A stretch of 64,000 nt of DNA from Blastocladiella emersonii ATCC 22665 (GCA_025594325.1 JANHCV010000001.1:3038001-3102000); one strand, 5' to 3'; numbered from the stretch's first letter, positions 11,601 through 23,696 are shown. Numbers and translations: made by a program. Notes: a model not told the origin generated them from the letters alone.

Positions 11601-11869
11601 GATGAGGAGGAGCAGTGGACTGGCAGCGACGAGGAGGAGGAGTACGCGAGCACCGACGGCGACGAGGACACGACCATGGTCGCGCCCACCCGCGCCGCCG
11701 CCACCGCCCAGCACCACTCGTCGTCGGACGACTTCTCGGGCCGCGAGGACACGGGCGTCTACGACACCTCGATCGTGTCGACGGGGCAGCTGCCCGACTT
11801 TTTCGACGATTTCGAGGACGGCGACAGCGTCGTGGCCGAGAACCAGGCCAAGCGCGAGGTCGTCATGTC

Positions 11870-11901
<32 letters not shown>

Positions 11902-13499
11902 CTTCGTCGCGCAGCGGCTCGATCATTTCGGACGGCCCTGGCTCTTCGCGCAGCGGGTCGGTCATTTCGGGCGATGCTGTTTCGTCGCGCAGCGGTTCCA
12001 TCGTCTCGGACGGCCGTGGCTCATCTCGCAGCGGCTCGGTCATTTCGGGCGACGACGAGCTCGAGCCGCCGCGCTCGGGCGAGGAGTACAGCAGCGACTA
12101 CTCGGACGAGGACGACGCGGCGCCCACCGCCGCGCAGCACGCGGTGCCCAGTGGGCAGTACCTCCGCGCCGGCGACCAGCTCCGCTCCACCACGCAGCAG
12201 CGGCAGCCACCCGCTTCCGCTTCCACCGCCGCCGCCATGTCGCAGATCCCGCGGTACGGCGGGCGCCCGACGATGCTCCGCGCGCGGCCCGACGTGGTCG
12301 ACGTGTCGGATTCCGACGAGGAAGGCGACTACGACGACGATGAAGACGACGCGTCGCTCCCGCCACCGCCGCCCGCGCCCGCTGCGTACCGCTCGCCGCC
12401 CGTGGCCAAGCCGAACGAGGTTATCTCGCTGCTCAGCAGCGACGAGGACGAGGACGATGATGCGCCCGCCACGGGCCCATCCGGCGGCTCCGAGGCCGAG
12501 TACTCGGACGAGGAAGTGGAGGAGGAAGACGGCGAGCTCTCGCCTCCGCCACGCCCGGCGCCGGTCCACACCGAGCAGATTGTCCTGACCGACAGCGACG
12601 ACGAGCTGGAGCAGCAGCCGGCTCCTGGTCCCGTTGCGGGCGAGCAGGTCGACGGCGACGAGTCGGAGGAGTCGTGGTGGTCGGGCGAGGAGGAAGCCGA
12701 GGAGGAGGAGGAGGCCGAGCCCATCATGCTGCCGCCGCAACCTGTCGCGCGGCCAGCCGCGGGCAAGACGGTCCGCGCTGCGATGGTCGCCGGCAAGGCG
12801 CCGCGGTCTGCCACCGCCACGCCCGCGCTCGCGCCCATCGACGATTTCGGGTCCGAGTCCAACTACAGCCGCAGCAGCGGCGCCGAGGCCATGGAGTACG
12901 ACAGCGAGGAGGAGGAGGACGAGGAGGACGAGGACGAGGAGGACGAGGACGAGGAGGACGAGATCGAGGAGGACGAGATCGACGACGATGCGGCCAGCGA
13001 CATGTCCACCGACACGGTCCTCGCGCCGCCGTCCCCCGCGGCCGCTGCCGTCGCGACCACCCCGAAACCACGCGCCGCGTCGCCGCCGCCGCAGTCCGCG
13101 TCGCCCAAGTGGATCCCGCCATGGACGCAGCCCGGGTACTCGCCGACGCGCGGGACCAAGCGGCGCCGGCTGCTGTTCGCGTCGGGCGTCGACGTGGACG
13201 CGTGGTCTGCGGCATCGCCCTCCGCCGCCGCGGCTCCCGCACCAATGGCCGCGACGCTCACGGGGTCCGGGTTCGGGTTCGGCTCGATCATGCCCGCTGC
13301 CGCTGTCGAGGAGGCGACGGAGGCCGAGTCGCTCGTGCCGGCCGGGACGAAGCGCAGCGCGGCCGAGGCCGGGCTCGACGACCAGCAGGACGGCGAAGGC
13401 GGCGAGCAGGCCGAGGGCGAGCAGCCGTCGTTCCTGGGCTTGCTGTTCCGCAAGCTCGTTTCGGCACTGCGGCCACGCGCGCGACGCGGGCTGATCTGA
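8683..13499 (+). CDS. large acidic low-complexity protein with tandem SUMO-interaction-like motifs
   Basis: Exons 8683-8877 and 8949-13499 (71-nt intron, CTGAC branch site) give 1,581 residues. The N-terminal third is basic and Ser/Pro/Ala-rich with repeated S/T-R-K-R-S-L patches (for example RSSTRKRSLA and RASTRKRSLA). The C-terminal half is highly acidic. Four short motifs match the SUMO-interaction pattern of a hydrophobic core followed by Ser and acidic residues: EVVELLDSDSDSD (near 926), VVDVSDSDEE (near 1181), EVISLLSSDEDED (near 1222) and QIVLTDSDDELE (near 1275). Four 13-residue SSRSGS repeats lie at about residues 1051-1102. The C-terminus is basic, with KRRR near 1410 and a final RPRARRGLI. 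There is no enzymatic domain. A nuclear scaffold or SUMO-pathway partner is an inference; I do not recognise a named family. Confidence 0.8.
11904..12059 (+). repeat. four tandem 39-bp coding repeats (13-residue SSRSGS units)
   Basis: Four head-to-tail copies code for SSRSGS(I/V)(I/V)S plus four variable residues. Copies 1 and 3 resemble each other, as do 2 and 4, suggesting duplication of a two-unit block. The units lie just after an Asp/Glu run. Confidence 0.85.
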
Positions 13500-13954
13500 C
13501 GACGGGTCTCCTCAATGAATATGATACACTTGATTTGAATGAACCAAATGGGGATGGCAGTCAGGATCAATCAAATTTGAGTCTTGTGTGTGTGTGCGGT
13601 ATCAAAAACAGGTCACGGATACGAAAAAGGACAAGGGAGGGAGGGGAGAGCAGAGGGAGAAAACGGATGGATGAGCGGAGACGCAAAACAAAAGGGAGGT
13701 CGAGGATGGTCGGCCGATGGCCATCGTCGTCAAGAACAAGGCGGCGGCCACGGCCGGGCGACGACGACGGCGGCGGCGGACACGAGGGACGAGGAAGGCG
13801 GGGAGGGGAGGGAGCAGGTCCGCGTGTGCAAAATTGAGAGAGGGAGGAGGAGCAACAGAGAACAGGGGCCGAGAAAATGGAGGGCAAGGAAGGGGATGGG
13901 ATGATGGAGACACGGGGAAAAATGGGGGAGGGGAGGGAGGATCGATGCGGTTTA
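13500..13954. other. convergent 3' region between the acidic protein and Mei2-like genes
   Basis: 455 bp between two convergent stop codons, purine-rich on the + strand with GGGAGG tracts. It holds both 3' UTRs; nothing else is seen. Confidence 0.6.
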
Positions 13955-16900
13955 TCAGTAGTGGCCGGCGCCGGCACCGCCGCGGTACTCGTACGTGCCG
14001 ACGGCGGCCGCGTACGGCGTCGCCGCGGGGCCGGGAACCGCCGACGAGGTCACGGGCACGGCAGACGACGACGACAGGGGCGCTGGCGGGGCGCGCGGCG
14101 ATGTCGCCGAGTGGTGGTGGTGGTGGTGGTGGTGCGACGCGTAGCCCATGGCGGCGACGCTCTTGGGCGTCGTGGCGTACGCAGCGGTACCGTAGCCGGT
14201 CGGGCCCATGACCTGCTGCTGCGACACGGGTGGCGCGCCGCTGCCGTTGTTGCTGCTGGTACTGCTGCGCGGCTTGAACGGCGGCGACGTCAGGCTGAGC
14301 GTGGACGCGGCACCGCCGCCCATGGCCGCCGCGGCCATACCTCCCCCACCGCCGCTCGTGGAGCCGGACGTGGACGCGCGACCGACGGCCTGCGGCTGGT
14401 GGAGGTTGAAGGCCGCGCCGCCGGCGCCGCCAAAGTCGTAGAACCGGTTCCCGAGCGCCGACGCGGCCGCGCGGTCGCCGTGCTTGTTGCCGACGCTCGC
14501 GCTCGGGCGGTCGAGCGGCAGGTGCGTGGCGGAGTCGAGCGGCGACGCAGGCTCGGCGGGGATCGCGTGGTGGCCGCCGGGCGTGGAGACGCGGAGCGTG
14601 GCCGACGACATGGACGGGCGCTGCGGCTGGTGCGGCTGCTGCTGCTGGACGTCGAGGTGGTGGTGGTGGTACTGCTCGACGGGACCGTAGCCCGCATTCG
14701 CCTGCTCGTACGCCATGTCGCGTTGCTGCGAGTTACCGCCGCCGCCGTACGAGGCATCCACGTCGTAGTCGTCGTGGTGGTGCTGGTGGTACCCAGTCGC
14801 GGGCGCGGCGGTCCCGTACGTGTAGTTGCCCGTGGTCGGGTTGTACTCGAATGACTGCTGCGGGCGCGACTGCGGCTGCGGCTGCGACTGCTGGATCTGC
14901 GCCTGCTGAAGCTGCGCCTGCTGCACCTGCGAGTAGATGCCCTGGTGCGGGCGGCCCGCCGGCACGTCGTACTGGCGCATCTGGGGCTGGTGCTGCTGCT
15001 GCTGCTGCTGCGAGTACTGCTGCTGGTGCATGGCGTACTGGTCCTGCTGCGGCACGTCCGGGTACGCGGGCTGGCGGTGGTGCACGTCGTGGTACTGCTG
15101 CTGCGGCTGCTGCTGCTGGTAGCGGAAATCATGGTGCTGCTGCTGGTGGACCTGGCGCAGCTGCGCGGCGAGCTGCTGCTGCTGCGTCTGCTGCTGCATC
15201 GACTGGTGGAAGTGGTGCGGCTGCTGGGTGTGCTGCTGCATGTGCTGGTGGGCAAAGACACCGCCGGGCGGCGCGGGCGACGCGGAGCCGCCACCGCCGC
15301 CGCCGTGGTACGCAGCGGGCCGCGGGATGCGGTTGTTGGGCGGCGGGAACGGCTCCTCCTCGCCGCGGAGCGGGCCGTTGCTGAAGAAGATCTTGGGGCG
15401 GTACGACGGGTGCTCGTCCATGACCGACGAGTTGCGAAACTTGTCGATGAGGGCCTGCTTGCCCTGGATGTTGGCGTACGAGAGCATGCACACCTTGTCC
15501 GAGTTGAACCGCGTCCACTTCTTGCCGACGACGCGCTGCGCAAACGAGATGACGGCGCCCACGTCCACCATGTTGCAGAACGCGTACCCGACGTTGCACC
15601 GGTTCTTGAAGTCCATGCGCAGGTACAGGAAATCGTACTGGCCCTTGTGCGTGTCGTTGATGAAGTCGATGAGCATCTGCTGCGAGTACTTGTTGGGTAT
15701 GTTGCGGATCATGATGGTCGTGCGCTTGTCGTAGCCCTGGATCGTGCGCGCGAGGTCGAACTCGTTCTCGCGCGGGATCAGGTCGACCTTGGGCAGCCCC
15801 GAGTTGGACCGCAGGCACGTCGAGAACCCGACGCCGTTGGTCGCGCCGACCGAGCCCACGCTGCCGAGGCTGCCCGTGCTGGAGCCGAGCCCGTTCGCCA
15901 CGTTCGCGAGCGTCTGCTGCTGCTGCTGCTGCTGCGCCGACGACGGCTTGGAGCCGAGCCCCGACGCCGAGCTCGAGCGCCCGTTGCGCGATGCTGCCGC
16001 GACAGCGGCCGCGGCAGCTGCGAGCCCGCCCGCACTCCGCTGGATGGACGCGGGGACGACGGGGTACGCGGGACTGCCGCCGCTCCCGCGGCCGGCGCCG
16101 TGGCCCGTGGCGAACGAGTCGTGGGCGTCGATGGTTTCCAGGCCCAGGGCGAGATGGCCCATGGCCTCGTCGAGCGCGTACATGTCGTCGTAGCGCGCGG
16201 CGTTGCTGCCGTTACCGCTACCGCCGAGATACTCGCTGCCGTTGCTGCTGCTGCTGCTGCCGCCGAGCGCCGCCGACTGGTGCTGCTGATTGAGCGGGTG
16301 GCCGTAGTCGGACATGCGGCGCGCGAGCGCGGCCGTGCCGGGCTGCGGCATCCAGTCGGCGGGGTGCTGCTGCTGCTGCAGGTCCTGGCGGTGCAGCGGT
16401 TGAGGGTATGGGGCGGCAGCGAGGCCGCGGATCGAGGCGGCGGAGTTGGCGTTGGCGGTTGCCACCGAGGCCGACGGACCCGTGTGCGAGTTCTGCTCGC
16501 GCGAAATGGACTGCAGGAGGCTCGTGTCGAGGAGCTGCGACGCGGCCATACCCGCCGCGGGAGGTGCCGAGCCCGATGGCTCGCGGTAGCTCTGCTGCTG
16601 CTGCTGGTACGACGGCTGCTGTGGGGCCGCCGCTCGGTTCATGTCGGCGCGGATCACGGCGCCGTACATGGACTTGACGACGTCCACGAGAGCCGTGAGC
16701 GCGAGCTCGGCGTGGCGCACGTCGTAGAACTGGACGAAGGCGACGTTGCCGGGACCCGCACGCGGAATGCGGACGAGGCGGGCGTCGCCGCACATGCCGA
16801 GCACGCTCTTGAGGGCGAGCAGGTCCATGCTGAGCGGCAGCTCGCTGGCGACGACCTCGTCGCACAGGGACTGCTCAGGGGCATCGGCGAGCTGCAGGCA

Positions 16901-18485
16901 GGAACGAATAACGAGTGAGACACACGCCCATGGTGCTCGTGAGACAGCAAGGAGACCGTACCTTGGCGTAGTCGGCGGGCGTGATGAAGTGGGCCTCGAG
17001 CACGACCTCGCCGCCGCGGGCGCCGGCGGCCTGCTGGGTGACCTGGTGGACTAGGTGCGACGCGGCGCGCAGGTCGAAGAAGCTGGCGAGGGCGATGCCG
17101 TGGGTCGGCAGGAGCCGGGTCGAGAACTGGTGCAGCTCGCCGTACTTCTACAGGATGCGTGCGCGAGGGCGGATCAGGCACGGTCCGAACCGATCAGAGA
17201 GTGGAAGCCGTACCGAGAAGAGCTCATGGAGCTCGTGCGCCGCGACCGACTTGTTGAACCCGACGACGCGGACGTGGCGCGTAGCGTCGGGCAGGACGGG
17301 GTCCGCGTCGGCGACCACGAACACGTCAGCGTCGTGCGCCGTGACCGGCTTGGTGGCGCTGGACGCGGGCGAGGCGGCGACGGGCGGCAGACTCGCGGGC
17401 GCGGGGCTGCTCAGCGCCAGCTTGCCGAACGAGTCCCAGGTGGCGTCGAGGGGATCGAGCTGGGCGGCCCGCGACACGTCGGCGCTCGAGGCCGAGGCGG
17501 CGTTGTACTGTGACGCGTGAACCTGCTGCTGGTGGAGCGGGTGCGGGTGCGGGTGCGGTTGCTGCTGGGACTGGGGCTGCGGGCCATCGCGCTTGGTGGG
17601 GCTGATGGGCCCAAAGTCCGAGTAGCGGCGCTGGAACGTCAGCGGGCCGGGCACGTCGGCAGCGGCGGCCGAGTGGGCGGCGGCGACGAGGAGGTTCGGA
17701 TGGCGCTGCTGAGACGGCGGCTGCTGGGCGAGCGGGTACTGCTGCGCGGCGGCGACGTCGATGCCGAGCCGCAGCTCGCGAGCGGGCACGGGCGCAGCCG
17801 TCGATGCGGGGGAGCCATGGTCGACGCGGGTCGGGCTCGCGGTGGCGGCGTAGGTGGTGTCGGGGAAGTAGCCCGAGTCGCCGGCGCGGATCTGGCGCGA
17901 CGGGGTGGCGCTGAGGTGCAGCGAGGCGATGCGGCCGGTCAACGACGGGGTGCGGTTGCGGGTCGGGTCCGACGTCGTCGGTGTTACCGAGGCGGCAGAC
18001 GAATCGGCAGGAGTGGCGGTGGCGCAGCGCGACGACGACGAGGGGGTCGCGGGGTGCGGGATGGAGCGGTCGGGTGACTGCTGCAGGGCACACGTGCCCG
18101 ACGCGGGGGCGGGACGCGTCGCGTCGGTCGCGGCGGCACCGCTGGCCGGCGTCGACTTGACGGGCGAGCGCGGGGACGCCGGTGCGGGTGCAGGTGCGGG
18201 CGCTGCAGCCCTTGTTGGCGACGACGCGCTCGAGCTCATGGTGGCGGCGTGAGCGAGTGGTGGCGCGGCCAGAGCGGTCGCTGCGGGCCGGCTGTCGATG
18301 AGCGGTCTGGAGCAGGGATCGGAGGCCATGAGTGAGCGGATGTTCGACTGCAGGCGATGGAGGACCGCGCGCGGCGAGGTCGGCGGCAAGGGCAGGGACG
18401 GGGCGGCGGCAGGCGAGGCTGAGGCCGGTGATGGCCGCGATGATGCGGCGCACGCGGCCAGCGGGCCGAGATCGAGCGAGTCCAT
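13955..18485 (-). CDS. Mei2-like RNA-binding protein (three RRMs)
   Basis: Exons 17214-18485, 16962-17147 and 13955-16891 give 1,464 residues; both introns (66 and 70 nt) are in phase 0. RRM1 begins with HVRVVGFNKSV (about residue 404) and runs through KYGELHQF and ALASFFDLRAASHLV. RRM2 contains GNVAFVQFYDVRHAELAL (about 525-550). The C-terminal RRM (about 853-995) has the Mei2 hallmark: TTIMIRNIPNKYSQQMLID, then GQYDFLYLRMDFKNRCNVGYA and SDKVCMLSYANIQGK. The tail is Gln/His-rich. Mei2 family members bind RNA and drive entry into meiosis in fission yeast; a developmental or RNA-regulatory role here is inferred. Start chosen at MDSLDLGPLAA, the first ATG giving protein-like sequence. A long upstream region (2.4 kb) suggests complex regulation. 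Confidence 0.9.
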
Positions 18486-20945
18486 GGGGCGCACAGCGGG
18501 GATGCTTGCGCGCGCGGTCAATCGGGGAGCCGCGTTGCGCGGGGCCGGGGTGGACACGCGCGGGAGGAGGGAGAGAAGCGGAGCTAAAGAGTACCCAAGA
18601 GAGCGAGGCGCGCACAGGATCGGCGGTGGGAGCCGAGTCGAGCGGGTGGGCGGGAGAGCTGTCAGCGATGAAGGCGGTCGTGAACGAGCGAGGTGCTGCG
18701 GTGACGACGACGACGGCGACAGCGAGATGTAGGCCGCGAACGGACGGCGAGGGGAGGGCGATTGGGATGCGATGGGAGCGACTTGGCGCGAGCACACGCG
18801 CGCCGGGATGGGATGGGAGGTCAAAAGGGGCGCGGCGCGATCAAAATGGGACGGGCGGTCTTGGTCCCGGCAGCGCCACGAGATGAGGCGGGTCGTCGAC
18901 TATGCGCGGAGCGGTGCGCAGAGGGGAGAGGGAGGGATAGCGAGTGGGAAGTGCGAGCGCGGGCTCGAGCAGCGCAGTCACGTCACTTGGCCGGCGCGTG
19001 GGCGCGTGAGCGCGAGCGTGGGGGACGGGTGTGCGCGCGGGAGACGGTGGTGGCGGAGCGGATCCCGGCGGGTCGTGGGACGCGCGGCACGGCACACGGG
19101 ACGCGAAGCAGCGCGCGCGAGACGGCGCAGTCGGGTCCGAACAAGGGAGGAGCGGGCGCCGATCGATTGCCGAGCCGTGGATGGTCGGCGGCCGGCGCGT
19201 CGAGATCGCGACTTTGGTCCGGAGCGCGGGCGAGTGGGGGGAGAGGAGAGCGAGCGGGTGGGGGAGGGGAGGGCGTGGCCGTCGATCCCGAGCAGATGGT
19301 GCCGATGGTGGCCGCCAACTGGTCGGTGCTGCACACCACGTGGAGGGAGCGGAGGGTGGCGGAGCGAGCGAGCGGGCGGTCGCGAGACAGAGCAGGGCAG
19401 GGCAAGTTGGAGGGTGGGAGGGGAGGGAGAGTAGGAGCTGGTTGCGGTCGGCAGGCAGCGGAGAAGCCAGGCATTCGACGCGACGGGACGCGATGCGCCA
19501 CCGCGTGGGACACGGTTGCCGAGATTGCGATTCGAGAGTGGCTGCTGCCGCCGCGGGACAGGGACGGGGTCGGCGGAGGGGGATCCCGCTCGCGCGTGCG
19601 GGGTTGGAGGGTGGGATGCGATGGGAGGCCACGGGCCGGCCCGCGCGGTTCTTGTTGCGCAGCCCCGGTGGGAACGCTGTCTCCCTCCCGCGCGCACAAA
19701 GGGTGGCACGGCCGGCTGAGCCATGCTGAGCCATCCAGAGCTCCATTCGGGCCGCGGACGGCCGTCGCCCCGCTCGAGACTTGTTGCAGATCAGGGGACC
19801 CGACAGCCGACGCTGGCCGCTCCACCCACTGGCCCTCGACCATGGCCCGCCGAGAACGGCCGCGCAATGGCCGCCCTGCCGCGCCCGCCAGACGAGACTC
19901 GCGTTCCAAAGCCGATGCGCACAGTTGCGGGATAAGGGGGAAGAGGGGGAGGGAGGGGAGGAGGGTAGAGTCCGTCGTGGCTCATGGTCGCCGTCGTCGT
20001 CGTCGTCGAGAGCTCTCACCGCCGGTCACCCCGGCGGCGAGGAGCACAAGTGATCAAAGAACATACCGAGAGCTTAGCCACTACGTCAAGAAACCGGTCT
20101 CGGATTGCCGGTGCTGCGGGTGGTGATCCGCACAAGTCGGTGCCGAGCCGCGCGAGGTGGTGAGCTAGCACGGGTCGGTCGGGTCCCTGGTCGCGAACAC
20201 TCGGAGATCGAGGGCCCGACAATGATGACCACTGCCGTGATCCGGCTCGAGGAAGGCCGAGCGACTGTGCTTGCCGGCCGTGCTGCAGCAGACCGGGAGG
20301 TACGCGGTCGACGTCGCGCAGAGGCGGCTCGAGCTGCGGGCACGCACGTAGTCGGTGGTCGTGACCCTCGGCGGTCGGTTGCAGCAAGTCCCGGCGGTGG
20401 GCCGACGATCCTGGAGCGAGTAGGTCGGTATCAGGACCGCGGTCGGGGTCTGATGAGGAAGAGGGTCGGTCGTTGTCGTCAAGCCCAGCGGAGCCGTTAG
20501 AGAGGTAAGAAGGTTGTGCGAGGGACGGCGGTCGGATCAAGCGGGCCACTCGTCGTCGTAGCTGAGGTTCGAGAGTCGTTGGCGTTGGTGTCGGTGAGCT
20601 GAACGAGGTCGGTCGGTGGAGGAGGTGGACAACGGACGAGTTGCTGGCAGCGCTCGCCGACCGTAGCCCTCACATGCTCTCTTCATTTAACCGTGACCTT
20701 GGTCACAAACGACACGCGAGGGCACGGCTGACCACCGTGGTCGCCAGACTCAGCCTCTCTTTCTCCGTCTGGCGAGCGACGATCAAGCCCCGGCGACTCG
20801 AGCGAGTTCGACTTCCGCAGTGATTTCATCACGGCCTTCGATTCATTTCGGGACAGGAACACGAGTTGCGCGCGCTTCGAGTCCGCGCCTCGATGAGGGC
20901 TGTACAAGAACTATGTAGTATCAGTTTTACGAGCGCGAGATCACC
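18486..20945. other. 2.4-kb region upstream of the Mei2-like gene, no supported gene
   Basis: Several long frames are open on both strands, but their proteins are Arg/Ala/Gly-rich with no domain and differ from the codon pattern of the real genes. The sequence is strongly purine-rich on the + strand, hence pyrimidine-rich in the Mei2 sense direction, like leaders elsewhere here. It probably holds the Mei2 promoter and leader, and the Noc4 3' UTR at the right end. A 6-2-6 inverted repeat GTGACC-TT-GGTCAC lies at 20693-20706. Confidence 0.5.
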
Positions 20946-22734
20946 TTACAAGTCGAACAGCGACCCGAACGAGCCGTCGGCGGGGAACAGCGTTGGTGCA
21001 ATGTTGTCGCTGAGCGCCGGCGCCTTCTTGAGAACGGGGACGTGCACCGTCTCGAACAGCTACGCGGGCAACGATGCAAGCAAGTGTAAGCGAACCGGAT
21101 CAACCCGACCATCACGACCGAAAGATCACGTACGTTCCCGTAGGTGTAGTCGAGGAAGTCCTCGAGCTCGTACCCGGGCTTGGAGAGCTTCTGGGTGAAG
21201 ATCTTGGACATGGTCGCAACGTTGGGGAAGTAGTGCTTCTGCAGCGTGACCACCTCCCACAGCGAGCTCTCGAGCGCCTTGGACTCGGCCGGGTCCTCGG
21301 CGTCCATGTCGAACGGGTCGTTGCGCAGGTCCACGTCCGTGCGGTGGATCAGCGCAAAGCACTGCGGGTGCTGCTTGATCAGGTTGTACACGAGCGGCAG
21401 CGTGATGAGCACGCCGGCCGGCGGCGCGTACAGCGCGAGCCGGGACATCTTCTTGACAAACGCCGCCACCAGGTACGCCGGGATGTGCGTCGACTGCATG
21501 AACTGGTTGAACAGGCGGAAGAAGCGCGACCGGTACTTGACGTGGAACAGGTTGCGGTCGAACAGCTGGTACAGCTTCTTGTAGAAGTCGGGGTAGTCGC
21601 TGGAGAGGTCACAGGTTCGTCAGTGCCGCGTTCGTACGGTCAGCGGAGCGACGAGACGTACAGGTTGTGCTTCACGACGAGCGTGAAGACCGAGTGCAGC
21701 GCGAGGAGACTGATGCTGCCGCCCTGGTCGTAGCTCTCGGACAGGAACGTCATGAGGAGGCGCGGGTCCGTCATGTTGGGGATGAGGCGGCTGTTGGTGA
21801 GCATGAGGACCTTCTTGTACAGGTCCTGCGTGAGCGGCAGCCGGAGGTACTGCAGCACAAAGTCGGTGAAGGCGCGCTTGTGCGCCGACGCCTGCATGAT
21901 CTGGTGGCCCGCCGGGACCAGCTCGCGGCCGACGAGGAACGACTTGAGGTCAGCGTTGGACGTCGGGAACTTGTCGAGGGCCTCGAGGAGCAGGAGGCCG
22001 TGCTCGGCGAGCCGCGCGAGATTCGATGCGTGCCCCGACTCGTCCTCGCTGTCGTCGTCCGCGTCGCGTTTCCGCTTGCCCTTGGCGGGCGCGGGCGCGG
22101 CGGCGGCAGCCGCGTCCATCTCGGTCTGGATCAGCTTGGTCAGGTTCTTGAACAGGTAGTAGCGCAGGTCGTCGTGGTCCTTGTACAGCTGCAGGTAGTC
22201 GCGCGTGTAGACGGGCGACCACTCGGCCTTGAGGAAGGTGGCGTGGACGACCTTGACAAACAGCACGTTGTCGAACACGTTGGACGCGCTTGTCTTGTTG
22301 AGCTCGCGCGACGCCTCGATGGTCACGTCGATGAGCAGCTTGCTCGCGGCGACCTGCAGCGCCGTGTCGTTGGACTCGTCGACCACCTCCATGAGGCGCT
22401 CGAGGTACGCCGCGTGGTGCTTGCGCAGCCACTTGCACAGCTCCATGGCCACGGGGTCGGCGCCCGCGAGGTGCGCCTTGTCGAGGGCGCCCGTGCTGCG
22501 GAAGTGCGCGAACAGCCGCTGCATCGAGTGGAGGGCGGCATGGATGACGCGGTGCGGGTGCTTGGCCGCGGCAAACTTGAGGACCTTGACCAGGTTGTTG
22601 ATGTTGGCCTTGGAGACGGTCACGGACCGCTCGAGGGCGCGGACCTCGTCGACGAGCGTCGTGATCTCCTCCTTGGACTTTCTCGACGCGTCGGACTTGC
22701 CGATCGGCTTTTGCGGCAGTGACGAAGGCTTCAT
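20946..22734 (-). CDS. NOC4: nucleolar complex protein Noc4 (CBF/Mak21 family)
   Basis: Noc4 works with Nop14 in nuclear maturation and export of the 40S subunit. Exons 21662-22734, 21134-21599 and 20946-21059 give 550 residues, close to yeast Noc4. Conserved CBF/Mak21 blocks are clear: SLLALHSVFTLVVKHNL, joined across intron 1 to DYPDFYKKLYQLFD, then HVKYRSRFFRLFNQFMQSTH, LVAAFVKKMSRLAL, LVYNLIKQHPQC and SSLWEVVTLQKHYFPNVAT, ending in KPGYELEDFLDYTYGN. The basic stretch KGKRKRDADDD suits nuclear location. Intron 1 (62 nt) joins codon CT|C for Leu; intron 2 (74 nt) is phase 0. Start at MKPSSLPQKPIGK; an in-frame ATG about 40 codons upstream is possible but gives no family-like sequence. Divergent from a mitochondrial protein gene. 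Confidence 0.93.
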
Positions 22735-23054
22735 GGTTACGGGCAGTCGTTGAGCACGCGGGCCTCGGCGATCAGGCCTCGAAACACTCGACGCTGGCGC
22801 CGGCGTGTGGACGGCGAGGCGCGACAAGAGTGCGGGCAGGCCAGCTGACATCACCTGGACCGCTGCTGTGCGCCCTTCGAGTTGTTGATCAACGTTTTTT
22901 TCCTGGCTGCGACGCTGCAAATCGCGCACGACGTAACGCAACGCAATACCACGAAGCTACCATCACCGACGCAACTCGGTGCAACGAATCGCCGTCGCCA
23001 CGCTCGCTCGCCTCGCCAACCCCCTTTGAGCAACCGACCGATACACTCGCCACC
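22735..23054. promoter_or_regulatory. bidirectional promoter region (NOC4 / mitochondrial protein)
   Basis: 320 bp between divergent start codons, including a T run at 22895-22900 and repeated short ACGCAAC motifs (near 22930-22980). No TATA box was seen. Confidence 0.6.
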
Positions 23055-23696
23055 ATGCTGAGCCAGCTGCGCACCGTGGCCCCGCGGGTCATGCAGACGA
23101 CCCGTCGCACCTACGCCACGCCAGGCCGCAAGAGCTACACGGACCTGTTCGCCAAGGGCTGGAACTCGATCGTGAACCGCATCTCCAAGGCCGAGGCGCG
23201 CGCGCAGTCCAAGCCGGACCCGGCGTCGCCGTCCCCGCCGGCGGTGCAGCCCGCCAAGGCGACGTCGGCCGAGGCCGAGATGCGGAGGGGATCGCTCGCG
23301 GCGCAGGCGGCGGCCAAGGCCAAGGCGGCCAAGAAGGCCAAGGCGGCGCTGCCACCAGCAGTGCCCGCGTCCGAGGTGATCGCGGCGACGCTGGCCGAGG
23401 CGGGGATCCAGGAGCGCAATCTGGCCAAGATCCCGCTGTCGGACCTGTCCTTCAAGGGCAAGCTGATCGGCAACCTGGTGACCAAGAGCCGCGTGCAGTT
23501 CACGAGCGCGCAGCTCAGCAAGCTGACCACGGTCGCGCAGGTGCAGGCGGCGGCGGCGGCGCCCGTGACGCCCGTCCTGCGCCACCCGGTCGCGGCGTGG
23601 TTCCTCGAGCGCCAGGCCAAGGGCAGCCTCCCGCCCAACGTCAAGTTCGTGCCGTACACCAAGCAGACCAAGATGGAGATCCGCAAGCTGTACTAG
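23055..23696 (+). CDS. small mitochondrial protein of unknown function
   Basis: An intronless 213-residue protein. The first 22 residues look like a mitochondrial presequence (Arg, Ser, Thr and hydrophobic, no acids), with RRTYAT resembling a processing site. An Ala/Lys-rich helical linker follows (about residues 75-110). A conserved-looking C-terminal half contains RNLAKIPLSDLSFKGKLIGN and ends PNVKFVPYTKQTKMEIRKLY. The basic tail and size would fit a mitochondrial ribosomal protein or a small matrix factor, but I do not recognise the family. Kozak-like CACCATG supports this start. Confidence 0.75.
   Translation: MLSQLRTVAPRVMQTTRRTYATPGRKSYTDLFAKGWNSIVNRISKAEARAQSKPDPASPSPPAVQPAKATSAEAEMRRGSLAAQAAAKAKAAKKAKAALPPAVPASEVIAATLAEAGIQERNLAKIPLSDLSFKGKLIGNLVTKSRVQFTSAQLSKLTTVAQVQAAAAAPVTPVLRHPVAAWFLERQAKGSLPPNVKFVPYTKQTKMEIRKLY

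Noticed and set aside
12900-12980. GAGGAC tandem tract as a mobile or regulatory repeat
   Set aside because: It simply codes for the Glu/Asp run of the acidic protein.
18762-20126. 454-codon + strand frame upstream of the Mei2-like gene
   Set aside because: Very high Arg/Gly/Ala content, no start context, no domain; it fits purine-rich non-coding DNA.
20540-20600. GGTTCGAGAGTCG, resembling a tRNA B box
   Set aside because: No matching A box or cloverleaf arms could be formed around it.
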